64,000 nucleotides of DNA from a bacterium (GTDB lineage Bacteria; Electryoneota; RPQS01): NCBI GenBank assembly GCA_016703065.1, contig JADJCU010000002.1, positions 124,001 to 188,000 on the forward strand, in the 5' to 3' direction. The notes below the pieces were generated by a model. The model searched no databases, was not told the origin of the DNA, and saw only the letters and a program-made list of their open reading frames with translations. Of the stretch, positions 17,793 to 28,010 are shown one piece after another (the stretch's first letter is position 1; each line of letters opens with the position of its first letter). Position numbers and translations under genes: made by a program.

Positions 17793-19729
17793 ATGAAGAA
17801 ACTATTGTTTGTTGCGCTGCTTTGCCTCGTTGGCGCCACAGCAGTTTGGGCACAAACCGGTACCTTGAATGTTACCGTCGTCACGATGATAGACGAAGTC
17901 CAGACTCCGGTGGCCGGCGCGCTGGTCGTCGCGGATGGCCACGGTCACGGCCACGATCGCCCGCATTTTCAGGGCATGACCGACGAGAACGGATTCATTT
18001 CGTTCCCCGATATTCCGGCTACCGAATACGAAGTGCGTGCTGGCGCACCCGGCTATCCGCCTGTTGAATCTGATGAGTTCGACCTCGCTGATGGCGAAAC
18101 CTATGAACTCACATTGACGCTCGTCGCGGTCGCCCAAGAGCCGCACATGATCGTCTTCCCGGACCACGACGTGCATTTTGGTCCCGTTGGCGTTGGCACC
18201 ACGTTCACCCGTGTTGTCCACGTCCGCAACAATGGCTTTGCTGACCTGAACGTCGCCGTAGCGGTCGCCGGCGAAGCGTTTGCGCTCGCTTCCGAAGCTG
18301 AATTCACGTTGTCCCCGGATCCGATGAACAACGAAGCCGAAGTCCTTGTAACCTTCACTCCTGCCGACCTGCTCGAGTATACGGGTACTTTGACGCTGAC
18401 GTCTAACGACCCCGAGCACGGAACGGTTGAGCTCGAGCTTGACGGTATTGGCGCAACCATCGTAACTGGTGGTCTGTCGGTTGATGTCGTTGTCGCCGAC
18501 TCGACTGGTGCCACGACCCCGGTTGACAGCGCCCGCGTTCGTGTCGCCTTCATCCGCGATCACGGCGGACCGCGCCCGCAGCATTTCGTTGGCTGGACCG
18601 ACGCCAACGGTCATCTCGACATTCCCGAAATCCCCGTTGGTCTCTATAATGTGAACGCTTCCAAGCGTGGCATTGGCTTCGCCAGCGAAGATGTGGACAT
18701 CGTGGAAGGCCAGACTGCTTTCGCAACGCTGACTCTCGTTGCCGCAGACTCCGGTGGTCATCACGGCCATCCGGGCGGCCGGGCCAGCAGCGGCCACCAT
18801 TTCGAATGGTTGACCTCGCCGGTGTGGTGACTCTGGCATATCCCGATTCCACCGACTCCACGCGCGTTCGTTACCTCCTGGATGTCGACGCCGACAATGT
18901 GGCTGATTACCGTCTGAACTTCGGCCCCGCTGATTACGTGCCGCCGTCAGAAGCGACGCGTCCCAATGCCGGCGATGAAGTCACCATCTCTGGTGCCCTG
19001 ATGTCGCACGGTGAACCGCCGATGGTCCACGTTCATACGATCAACGGTCTGCTCTGGTTTGAGCCCCGCGATCACGGCGACGGCGCGCATGGTGGCGACG
19101 GCGGCGGTCGTGGCGACGGCTTCGGCTGTGGCAGCGATCTGACCTATGTCGATATGTCCGGCGTCGTGATGTCCGTGATGGTCTTCGAATCGGTCTTCCT
19201 CGCTGTTGACTACAACAACGACGGCAATGCCGAGTACGTGATCGACTTTGGCGATAACGTTGACCCGATGAATTCCGTCGTCCCGCAAGTTGGCGAAACT
19301 GTTGATATCGTCGGCGGCATGCTTGGTTGCACCGCAGAAGGTATGGATCAGGAGTGGGTCGTCGTATACGAGGTAAACGGCGAGTTCTATCGTATGCCGG
19401 GCGACACCGATGGCTTGGATCCAATCCTCGGCTCGGCGGTCTCCGAAAATCCGAATGCTGTCCCCGTCTCGCATCTTGTCGCGACGAACTATCCGAACCC
19501 GTTCAACCCGACCACAACGATTGACTTCTCGACTCCGATCACTGGTTTGGTTACCATGACCGTGTTCGATGTGTTGGGTCGTCAAGTCGCTACCTTGATT
19601 AATGACAATCTGGCTGCCGGTTCCTACACCACCTCGTGGAATGCGGCCGGTCTGCCTTCCGGTATGTACATGTATCGTTTGACCGTAAACGAGCAGAGCA
19701 TTGTTAACCGGATGCTGCTTCTGAAGTAA
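17793..19729 (+). CDS. Secreted His-rich protein with C-terminal sorting domain, frameshifted
   Basis: It has a clear ribosome site (GAGGAG) and a signal peptide ending VWAQ. A carboxypeptidase-regulatory-like domain, an ASH-like Ig domain (about 120-215), a second regulatory-like domain, two related beta domains (GVV...VDGN/D-type) and a type A sorting domain (YPNPFNPTTTIDF, ending MLLLK) follow. His/Gly-rich inserts (HGHGHDRPH, GGHHGHPGG, DHGDGAHGGDGGG) could bind metal. The frame breaks near 18805 where TTCGAATGG probably should be TTCGAAATGG (AAA called as AA). The two parts then join smoothly into one protein of about 645 aa. Confidence 0.8.
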
Positions 19730-19751
19730 GTCTTGCTCCCTCAGGCAAGAG

Positions 19752-19790
19752 CCCCCACCCGGTTTTCCCCGCCGGGTGGGGGTTTTCATT
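19752..19790 (+). terminator. Rho-independent terminator
   Basis: A perfect 11-bp stem (CCCCCACCCGG / CCGGGTGGGGG) around a short loop is followed by TTTTCATTTTC. It closes the His-rich secreted protein transcript. Confidence 0.9.
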
Positions 19791-19919
19791 TTCAGCCATC
19801 CGCATTGACGCTTGTCGCCCCGCGGCGATGAAGCGAGGCCGTGCCCAGCCGGAACCTGAAAAACCTCGCGCGTGCGGCGAGCGTCATCATCGGCCATGCG
19901 AACCACTCATTCCACCGCG

Positions 19920-20023
19920 TGAGCAAATCCTCTCAGGATTTCGTATAATACCAAGCTTGCCCGGAACACCGGGAACTCAACAGATAAGCCGTTGTAAACG
20001 ATAAGAATAGAGTCTTCTCGATC
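19920..20023 (+). other. Structured leader upstream of metH
   Basis: Two small perfect hairpins lie just before metH: AAATCCT-CTC-AGGATTT and CCCGG-AACA-CCGGG. I looked for cobalamin-box, SAM-I and SAH riboswitch landmarks and did not find them. An attenuator or mRNA structure is possible. Confidence 0.3.
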
Positions 20024-23000
20024 ATGACCCCATGGACCCGCCGTAGTCGAATTGATGCCTTGCATCGCCTCGCCAAAGAGCGAACCTCGTTCTCGATGGT
20101 GCCATGGGCTCGCTCATTCAGCAGCAGCGCCTGTCCGACGCCGACTTCCGCAGTGACCGCTTTGCCGAATGGCCGCGTGATCTAAAGGGCAACAACGACC
20201 TCCTGTCCCTGACACGCCCGGATGTAATCAAGCAGCTCCACGCACTCTATTTCGATGCCGATGCGGATATCATTTCGACAAACAGCTTCACCGCGAATGC
20301 CCCGTCGCTTGCAGACTATGGCATGGAAGAATTCGCGCTCGAGTTGAATCTGGCATCTGCAAGAATAGCCCGCGAAGTCGCCGATATCTATGAGTCGTGA
20401 TCCGTCTCGCCCGCGCTTCGTCGCCGGAAGTATTGGCCCAACCAACAAGACTCTGTCTCTCTCGCCCAACGTCAACGATCCCGGCTACCGCGATCTAAAC
20501 TTCGATCAAATGGTCGAAGTCTATCTCGCCTGCGCGCGCGGTCACTTTGACGGCGGTGCCGACATCCTGCTGATTGAGACATCGTTCGATACTCTGAATG
20601 CCAAGGCCGCGATCTTCGCCGTCGAAACCCTGTTCGACGAGCGCAGTGAGCGCATTCCGGTGATCGTCCGGGACCATCACCGATGCCAGTGGCCGCACCC
20701 TCTCGGGTCAAACAACTGAAGCCTTCTGGAATTCCGTTGCCCACGCGAAACCGTTTGCCGTCGGCCTGAATTGCGCGCTCGGCGCTCAGAGTCTCTATCC
20801 GTACCTGCAGGAACTCTCCCGCGTTGCTGATTGCCATGTCAGCTTGCATCCCAATGCCGGGTTGCCAAATGAGTTCGGCGAGTATGACGACACACCCGGG
20901 AACATGGGCCGGGTCATGGGCCAATTTGCCGAAGCCGGACTGCTGAACATTGCTGGCGGCTGTTGCGGCACGCGTCCCGAACATATCCGCGCAATCGCCG
21001 CGTCGGTGCGCCGTTATTCGCCGCGTAAGCCTGTCAGCCTGCCCGTGCGTCTCCGTGTGTCCGGTCTCGAACCGCTGACCATTGGCGAAGAGAGCGGCTT
21101 CGTGAATGTCGGTGAACGTACCAATGTCACAGGCTCGGCGCGGTTCTCAAAACTCGTTCTGAACGGCGACTACGAAACCGCCGTCGAAGTTGCGCGTCAG
21201 CAGGTCGAGAGCGGTGCGCAGATGATCGACATCAATATGGATGAAGGTCTGCTGGATTCGCAGGCCGCCATGACGCGTTTTCTGAACCTGATTGCGACCG
21301 AACCCTCAATCGCTCGCGTCCCTTTCGTCATCGACTCCTCAAAATGGTCGGTGATCGAGGCAGGCCTGAAGTGCATTCAAGGCAAACCGGTCGTCAACTC
21401 CATCAGCCTGAAAGAAGGCGAAGCCGAATTCCTGCGGCAAGCCAAACTCTGCCAGCGCTACGGCGCGGCAGTCATTGTCATGGCCTTCGATGAGCAGGGT
21501 CAGGCCGACACGGTTGAGCGTCGAGTGGCTATCGCTCAACGCGCCTGCAAGCTGCTGATAGAACAGGCAGGCTTTGTCCCGCAGGACATCATCATTGATC
21601 CCAACATCTTCGCAATTGCCACCGGGATCGACGAGCACAACGACTACGCCGTGCAGTATTTCGAGGCCGCGCGGCAAATCAAAGCGAAATCTCCGCGTGT
21701 GCGCATCAGCGGCGGTTTGAGTAACGTCTCTTTCTCCTTCCGCGGCAATAACCCCGTGCGCGAAGCGAAGCGGTACGCCGTGTTCCTCTATCACGCGATT
21801 CGCGCGGGCCTTGACATGGCCATCGTCAACGCCGGCGCGCTGCCCATCTACGACGACATCGAGCCCGATCTGTTGGAAAGGGTGGAGGATGTCGTGCTAA
21901 ATCGCCGCGCCGACGCCACCGAACGTCTGCTCACCTTCGCGTCGACCGTCAAAGGCAAAGCGAAAGAGAAACCGCAGAACTCGAGTGGCGCACCCGCGAT
22001 GTCGCCGAGCGTCTGAAACATGCGCTCGTGGAAGGGATCGATGATTTCATCGTCGAGGACACCGAGGCCGCGCGCCTGATGTTCCCCGAACCGATTGAAG
22101 TCATTGAAGGTCCGCTTATGGCCGGCATGAATCACGTCGGCGACCTGTTTGGCGCGGGGAAAATGTTCTTGCCTCAAGTCGTGAAGAGCGCGCGCGTCAT
22201 GAAAAAAGCGGTCGCGCATCTGATTCCCTACATAGAAGCGTCGAAAAAGGCCGGCGAATCCAGCAGCAAGGGCCGCATCCTGCTCGCAACCGTGAAGGGC
22301 GATGTGCACGACATCGGCAAGAATATTGTCGGCGTCGTCCTGCAATGCAATGGTTTCGAAGTCATCGACCTCGGAGTCATGGTCCCCTCCTCGAAAATCC
22401 TCGAACGTGCGCAGGAAGAGCGCGTCGATCTGATCGGATTAAGCGGTCTAATCACCCCCTCGCTCGAAGAGATGACTTTCGTTGCGTCGGAAATGGAACG
22501 TCTGCGCATGTCTACGCCGCTCTTGATCGGCGGCGCGACAACGTCGCGCGTACACACCGCCGTCAAGATCAGCCCGAATTATTCCGGCCCGACCGTACAC
22601 GTCCTTGACGCGTCACGGGCGGTCGGCGTGGCCACCAGTTTGATTAGCAAGCAGCTCCGTGCAGAGTACATTCGCGATGTCGCCGCCGACTACGAAAAGG
22701 TCCGCGTCCTGCGCGCTCAGCAGAGCGGTGCCACGAGACTCGCCGCCCTCGCGGACGCTCGTGCCAATCGCGCCGCGCTCGAGTTCGCTTCGCCTCCCAA
22801 ACCCGCACAGACCGGTGTCACGGTTCTGAGTGACTATCCCCTCAACCGTCTTGTGGAACGCATCGACTGGACGCCGTTTTTCCAGGCGTGGGAGTTGAGT
22901 GGCCGTTACCCCGCAATTCTCGAAGACCAAGTAGTCGGCGACAGCGCCCGCTCACTCTTCGCCGATGCGCAGACAATGCTCGCGACTCTGGTGCGTGAGA

Positions 23001-23704
23001 AGAGCATCTCTGCGCATGCCGCATTCGGCCTGTTCCCAGCCAACAGCGTCGGCGATTCAATTGAGCTTTACACCGATGAGTCGCGCAAACATGTGTTGAC
23101 CACATTCCATATGCTCCGCCAGCAAATGCAGAAGGACAAGAACTCGCCGAATCTATCACTTGCGGATTTTGTCGCTACGAAAGCGTCCGGCATCCCCGAC
23201 TACATGGGCGCATTTTGCGTTACGGCAGGCGGCAACCTGACTGAACTCGTAACCGCGTACGAGTGCCAGCATGACGATTATCGCGCCATCATGCTGAAAG
23301 CTCTCGCCGATCGCCTCGCCGAGTCGTTTGCTGAGCATCTCCACGAGCGTGTCCGCCGCGAATTCTGGGGCTATGCGCCCGCCGAGTCGCTCACGAACGA
23401 AGAGCTTATCAAAGAAACCTATCAGGGCGTTCGTCCCGCTCCCGGGTATCCCGCCTGCCCTGAGCACTCCGAAAAGCGCACTATCTTTGATCTGCTTCAC
23501 GCCGAACAAAATTGCGGCATGACCCTCACAGAGCATTTCGCCATGCTCCCGGCGTCATCCGTCTCTGGCTTCTACTTCTCGCATCCGCAGGCAAAATACT
23601 TCGGCGTCGGCAAAATCGCCGATGACCAGGTGCACGACTATGCCCATCGTAAGGGCATCTCCTTCGAGCAGGCCAAGCGGCTGCTCTCGGCAAATCAGGA
23701 CTAA
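20024..23704 (+). CDS. metH: Cobalamin-dependent methionine synthase, with four frameshifts
   Basis: Transfers a methyl group from methyltetrahydrofolate via cobalamin to homocysteine. The homocysteine domain (LVLDGAMGS; zinc-site GGCCGT), the pterin domain (VNVGERTNVTGS), the B12 cap/binding domain (DVHDIGKNIVG, whose His coordinates cobalt) and the SAM-binding reactivation domain (RPAPGYPACPEH) are all present in order. The frame changes near 20083 (one base lost), 20393 (CGCG to CG), 20667 (TCTC to TC) and 21976 (GG to G). Every segment is otherwise well conserved. This argues for consensus error in a functional gene, but a pseudogene cannot be excluded. The start is the first ATG giving RIDALHRLAKER. 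Confidence 0.9.
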
Positions 23705-23710
23705 ACCAAT

Positions 23711-23733
23711 GCGGCAAGCTCATCGCTTGCCGC
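23711..23733 (+). terminator. Stem-loop between metH and threonine aldolase
   Basis: A perfect 9-bp stem, GCGGCAAGC / GCTTGCCGC, has a TCATC loop and is followed by a weak pyrimidine tract. It may attenuate readthrough into the next gene, which starts 10 bases later. Confidence 0.5.
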
Positions 23734-23742
23734 TTCCCTATC

Positions 23743-24768
23743 ATGATCGACCTCCGCTCCGACACAATTACAAAACCCACTGTGGAAATGCGCGCGGCGA
23801 TGGCCGCCGCCGATGTTGGTGATGATCAGTTCGGTGAAGACCCCACCGTCAATCAACTGCAGCGTCGCGTCGCCGAATTACTCGGCAAGGAAGCATCCCT
23901 CTTCTTCCCGACCGGTGTCATGGCCAACCAATGCGCCCTGCGCACACTGACTCATCCCGGCGACGATGTCATCGTCATGAAAGATGCCCACACCGTCTGT
24001 CATGAAACCGGCGCCTCAGCAGCCAACTCAGGAATCCAATTCACCGAAATCGGTAGGCTGGGAGAGTTCACGTTCGAGGAGTTCACGTCCGCCATCAAGC
24101 ATCGCGGTCACATCGTGCATCCGCCGACCACCGTAGTCGAAATCGAAAACACCCACAATCGCGCTGGCGGCGTGATCGTGCCGCAAGACTTGATCGAAAG
24201 CGTGTGCGCCGCCGCGCGCGAGGGGAACATCGCGAGCTTTTGTGACGGCGCCCGGCTGTGGAACGCCGCACTGGCCTCAGGCAAGACCTTCGCCGAGCTT
24301 GCAGCGCCGTTTGATCTCGTGTCCGTTGCGTTCTCGAAAGGCCTCGGCTGCCCTGCCGGCTCCATGCTCGTTGGGTCAAGAGATATCATCCACCGTGCCG
24401 TGCGCTATCGTCGAATGTTAGGCGGAGCCATGCGCCAATCCGGTATCCTCGCCGCCGCCTGTCTCTACGCTCTCGACAATCACTTGGAACAGCTCCACAA
24501 CGATCACCGCAATGCGCGAATGCTCGCCGAACTGCTCACAAAGTCGTCGCGCGTCGCAATGAATCTCGCGACCGTACAAACCAATATTGTCATCTTTGAT
24601 CTGATCGACGGACCAGATGCGCCTGCATTGGTCACTCGCTGCGAGCGGGTAGGCGTACGCTTCTTCGCTTTCGGCCCGCGTACGGTACGCCTTGTCACAC
24701 ATCGCGACATATCAACCGCCGATTGTGAGCAGGCCGCCAAGCAGATCCTCGCTTCGCTCGCCCCCTGA
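23743..24768 (+). CDS. ltaE: L-threonine aldolase, low-specificity type
   Basis: PLP enzyme of fold type I that cleaves threonine or allo-threonine to glycine and acetaldehyde. The 341-aa protein matches the usual family length. It opens with IDLRSDTITKPT and carries FPTGVMANQCAL, the ENTHN motif and the PLP-lysine region (AFSKGLGCPAGS, Lys preceding GLG). The ATG lies 38 bases after metH, across a hairpin. Placement beside methionine synthase suggests a one-carbon/glycine metabolism unit. No disruption is seen. Confidence 0.93.
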   Translation: MIDLRSDTITKPTVEMRAAMAAADVGDDQFGEDPTVNQLQRRVAELLGKEASLFFPTGVMANQCALRTLTHPGDDVIVMKDAHTVCHETGASAANSGIQFTEIGRLGEFTFEEFTSAIKHRGHIVHPPTTVVEIENTHNRAGGVIVPQDLIESVCAAAREGNIASFCDGARLWNAALASGKTFAELAAPFDLVSVAFSKGLGCPAGSMLVGSRDIIHRAVRYRRMLGGAMRQSGILAAACLYALDNHLEQLHNDHRNARMLAELLTKSSRVAMNLATVQTNIVIFDLIDGPDAPALVTRCERVGVRFFAFGPRTVRLVTHRDISTADCEQAAKQILASLAP

Positions 24769-25253
24769 TATTCCTCGCTCCTCCTCTCTATCCCTCACTC
24801 CTCTCTCGTCAATTCCCGCTCGTTTTGCTCGATCGTTCTTCTCGTTTCGTTCCCGTTTCCATTGCCTTGGTTTAACGGACGTTATGCTCCTCTCGCATCA
24901 TGTGCCGCACCCGTATGGAGGAGCCTGCCTCCTCGCGTAAGTTGACAATCGAGGGCGGATTTGCGGAAAATACAGAAGATATCTTCAAGTGACCTCTGCA
25001 CTTAATTCAAACTAACTAACTCATAGCCACTATTTCTGCTTGACTGCTCCTAATTGCTTTCCGATATTAAGGGTGGAGTCAGCCGGACTGAGGAACTACT
25101 GCCACAGATTGTCGGCCGCCGCTTCCATGGTGCGCAACTACTTTCGCATCTACATAAATGCGCGCCTCGGGGCTGTGCGGCTTGGCGCCATACGCCGTGC
25201 TCCCACACCGTAGACAACTTGCAGCAGGCCCACCGTAGCCAGAGTCACACTCC
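24769..25253 (+). other. Intergenic region upstream of the 18-heme gene
   Basis: No gene is supported. A TTGACA at 24942-24947 could be a -35 element but lacks a good -10 at the right distance. A GAGGAG/CTCCTC mini-hairpin precedes it. A minus-strand frame with a CLRCG zinc-ribbon-like stretch near 25150-25250 is probably a chance frame. Confidence 0.35.
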
Positions 25254-27191
25254 TTGGATAGATTGGAGTTTATTGTTCGCGAATTTTTCATAGCCTGTTG
25301 GGAGACGATCAAGCTTCCCTTCTGGCTCTTCGGAGTAGGGTGGAAGCGGCTGAAGGCCTTCGGACCGAGACGTATCGGGCTGGTCCTCTTCGCCACCGCA
25401 ATGGTCACTGTGGTCTCACTGCTGTTCTTTGTAAGAGTAACGTCGCAGCCTTCGTTTTGTAGGTCTTGCCACGTCATGGAGCCGTACTTCCAGGCCTGGG
25501 AAACCTCTACGCACAGCAACGTCACCTGTACCGAGTGCCATATCCCGCCCGGAATCGAAGGCACAGTGCATTCGAAGTTCTTGGCGATGTCAATGGTCGC
25601 CAACTATTTCACCGGCGTCTACAAGCGCTCCAAACCGTGGGCAGAGATCGATGATCGCAGCTGCCTGCGCTCCGGTTGCCACGACACACGTCTCCTGCAA
25701 AGTACGGAGAACTTCCGCGGTGTGATGTTTGATCACAAGCCGCACCTGGAGAATGTCCGTCGCGGCCGCCAACTGCGCTGCACATCTTGTCACGCGAATA
25801 TCGTGCAGGGTGAGCACATCGCGGTCAACGAATCGACCTGCTTCCTTTGTCACTTCAAGCCCGATTCAGTCGGTCAAGCTACTGAACTGTCGCGTTGCAC
25901 ACACTGCCACAATCCGCCGCAGGGCGAAATGGCCGCCGATACGAGCTTCGACCACACCGAAATGCTTGCGCGAAAAACGGATTGTTCCAGCTGTCACGCT
26001 ACCGAAGTGGCGGGCGACGGTTTTGTTCCGCGCGAACGTTGCAACTCGTGCCACGCGCAGGTCGATCACATTCAGCGCTATGACGACCATGAATTCGTCC
26101 ACCAGATACATGTGACCGATCGCAAAGTCGAGTGCACACAGTGTCATATTCAAATCCGTCACGGCAAGGAAGCGGTGCAGCTCGCCAGTGAAGAGCGCAC
26201 CTGTGGCGAGTGTCACGGCGCTCCGGATAACGCGGTTGAACGGGTCTGGAAGGGCGATCTGCCCGGCCTCCCCCTGTCGCCGTCGTCAATGTCCCGCGCC
26301 GGAATGGCCTGCACCTCCTGCCACGTCGGTGAGATTCACACCAAGTCTGAAAGTCGCCCCAAGCCCGCCTGCATGCCGTGCCATGATGCCGACTATGACA
26401 ACCTCTGGCCGCTCTGGGCGGAGCCGATGACGCGCCATATCAGTGAACTCGAACAGCAGACGGCAAAGCTTGAGCCCGCTCTGCGTGACTCGATGCGCAT
26501 CGCCTTGGAGTTGTACCGACGAGGTAACCCGCTCCACAACCCCGAGCTAATCAGGCTTCTGAGTGAGAAGATCACCGGGACCTCGACTCCCGGCGGCCAA
26601 GCCTGCGCAACCTGTCATCCGGGCGCTGCGAGCGCGGTCGTGGCCTACCATAATGGCACGTTCGACCATCGCAAGCATACAGCGCTTAAAGACTGTGCCC
26701 AGTGCCATGAGCCCGAGCGTAATGACCGCCACGGCAGACTGAAGCTCTCTGCAAACGAGTGCAATTCATGCCATCACGAGCCGCTGGCGAACGGCGAAAC
26801 GGAGTGCGCCAGCTGCCACGCCACGCAGGCCGCCGTGTTTGCCGGCCGGGTCCCCGAGTTCGCGGCGGCCATGCCGTCGTTCAAAGTAGACCTTGACGTG
26901 ACCTGCAAAGACTGTCATAGCGTAAGCGGCGCCAACGTCTCTCGCGACGCCTCGTCGGCCTGCATCATGTGCCACGACGAGGACATTGCCGACACGCTTG
27001 CGCACTGGAAGACCGCATCCGTTCAAATGGCCAAACAGGTACAACACGCGCTGACTGCCTACCGGGCAGGCAGTGAACAATATAGAAGAAACCATCAATT
27101 CGCAGTCATGCTTCAGAAAGATGGGAGTGGGACTGCACATAATCCTGAACTATTCAAGCGGTGGTTTGAATCGCTTGGAGCGGCACAATGA
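25254..27191 (+). CDS. NapC/NirT-type membrane-anchored 18-heme cytochrome c
   Basis: 645 aa. One N-terminal helix (about 38-60) anchors it in the inner membrane. The first heme site (FCRSCHVMEPYFQAW) and the following CTECHIPPG match NapC/NrfH quinol dehydrogenases. There are 17 CXXCH motifs plus one CX4CH (CLRSGCH) in the NapC-like part. Known NapC proteins carry 4-5 hemes, so this is a NapC head fused to a long heme chain. It would oxidise quinol and pass electrons into the periplasm. The TTG start is uncertain; another TTG lies nine bases on. The stop overlaps an ATG of the following HTH gene (ATGA). Confidence 0.85.
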   Translation: MDRLEFIVREFFIACWETIKLPFWLFGVGWKRLKAFGPRRIGLVLFATAMVTVVSLLFFVRVTSQPSFCRSCHVMEPYFQAWETSTHSNVTCTECHIPPGIEGTVHSKFLAMSMVANYFTGVYKRSKPWAEIDDRSCLRSGCHDTRLLQSTENFRGVMFDHKPHLENVRRGRQLRCTSCHANIVQGEHIAVNESTCFLCHFKPDSVGQATELSRCTHCHNPPQGEMAADTSFDHTEMLARKTDCSSCHATEVAGDGFVPRERCNSCHAQVDHIQRYDDHEFVHQIHVTDRKVECTQCHIQIRHGKEAVQLASEERTCGECHGAPDNAVERVWKGDLPGLPLSPSSMSRAGMACTSCHVGEIHTKSESRPKPACMPCHDADYDNLWPLWAEPMTRHISELEQQTAKLEPALRDSMRIALELYRRGNPLHNPELIRLLSEKITGTSTPGGQACATCHPGAASAVVAYHNGTFDHRKHTALKDCAQCHEPERNDRHGRLKLSANECNSCHHEPLANGETECASCHATQAAVFAGRVPEFAAAMPSFKVDLDVTCKDCHSVSGANVSRDASSACIMCHDEDIADTLAHWKTASVQMAKQVQHALTAYRAGSEQYRRNHQFAVMLQKDGSGTAHNPELFKRWFESLGAAQ

Positions 27192-27223
27192 CAACTCGCA
27201 AGACGACGAAAGCCTCCGCGAAA

Positions 27224-27227
27224 GGAG
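27224..27227 (+). promoter_or_regulatory. Ribosome binding site deciding the HTH start
   Basis: GGAG within AAAGGAG, 5 bases before the internal ATG. It is the best Shine-Dalgarno match around this gene and favours re-initiation here. Confidence 0.6.
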
Positions 27228-27232
27228 ACGCT

Positions 27233-27496
27233 ATGAACACCCTGCCTCGAACGCGCGTTAGTAAGCAGGCACGTACTGATGGTGGACCGGCCGCCCGAAC
27301 GGCTGCTGAGTCTCCCCAAGGACTTCTGACTTTGTCAGAAGCCGCCGAGATGCTCGGACGCGTTCACCGTACCACAATCATGCGCTGGGTGCGTGAAGAC
27401 CGCCTAAAATGTGTGCGTTTGTCACGCAAAGTCATTCTTTTTGAGCGCGACGAGATCACACGCTTCATCCGAGAGCATCGCGCAACGGGTCACTAG
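27233..27496 (+). CDS. Small excisionase/MerR-type HTH DNA-binding protein
   Basis: About 87 aa from an ATG with a strong ribosome site (AAAGGAG, 5-base spacing). An in-frame ATG at 27188 overlapping the cytochrome stop would add 15 residues. The core LTLSEAAEMLGRVHRTTIMRWVREDRLK plus a wing ending in FERDEITRFI is the HTH_17/excisionase fold. Such proteins act as small regulators or recombination directionality factors. No integrase or att site is nearby and it is coupled to a cytochrome gene, so local regulation is more likely. Confidence 0.75.
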   Translation: MNTLPRTRVSKQARTDGGPAARTAAESPQGLLTLSEAAEMLGRVHRTTIMRWVREDRLKCVRLSRKVILFERDEITRFIREHRATGH

Positions 27497-27918
27497 GCAA
27501 TTTCTTGCCTGCCATCGCCTTTTGCACGAGCAATTGCGCAAATTCGGCGAAAACAAGAGCAATCAAACCATCAAACGACCGTAATGAAGGGATACCGGAT
27601 AAATTAATCTTCAATAATGCCTCCGTTTTGTGAAGACGTGAATTAGAGTATTTGAGTCTACAAATCTGAATTCTTTGTGCTTGAGGAACTGACCGTGCAA
27701 GGAGACAGACAGCCTCAGGTTGGTAAGAGTATTGCTGTTGGAGAAGAAGTTGTTTACAATTGGTGCAGTGACTTAGCATTGCGCTGAGTCGCAACAATTC
27801 GACTACACAATGATCCTCCTACAGCGTCGAACCAACAACCGTATCAATGAGTTGCACTTCACTGCGACAAGCGTGACTTGCGGCCTTAATCAGACCAGAC
27901 TTATCAACATTTATATTT

Positions 27919-27968
27919 CCCCCTGTGGATGCTCCACAGGGGGCGTTATATTCCGGTAAAGGCCGGAA
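27919..27968 (+). promoter_or_regulatory. Double hairpin in the leader of the 9-heme lipoprotein gene
   Basis: A perfect 11-bp stem (CCCCCTGTGGA / TCCACAGGGGG, TGC loop) is followed at once by TTCCGG / CCGGAA. The remaining 40 bases to the start contain GGGAGCAAGGCCC and CCCAGGGG tokens that could fold further. This could be a terminator plus a structured leader; no riboswitch family can be assigned. The rest of 27497-27918 shows no gene. Confidence 0.5.
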
Positions 27969-28010
27969 CAACACTAAATGGGAGCAAGGCCCTAACCCAG
28001 GGGTGCCAAA

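Noticed and set aside
17802..18839. 345-codon open frame antisense to the His-rich secreted gene
   Set aside because: It mirrors a well-supported gene with signal peptide and domains. The composition is that of an antisense shadow.
19892..20023. Cobalamin or SAM riboswitch before metH
   Set aside because: The conserved B12-box and SAM-I core elements could not be found. Only simple hairpins are visible.
20104..23704. Several separate short metH-like genes
   Set aside because: The pieces are consecutive, non-redundant parts of one MetH in the right order. Separate functional genes are not credible.
25079..25603. Minus-strand frame with a CLRCG zinc-ribbon-like stretch
   Set aside because: Mostly antisense to the NapC-like gene; only the 3' end is intergenic and no start or family is convincing.
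27465..27797. 110-codon minus-strand frame after the HTH gene
   Set aside because: No ribosome site, no recognisable domain, low-complexity Leu/Gln content.
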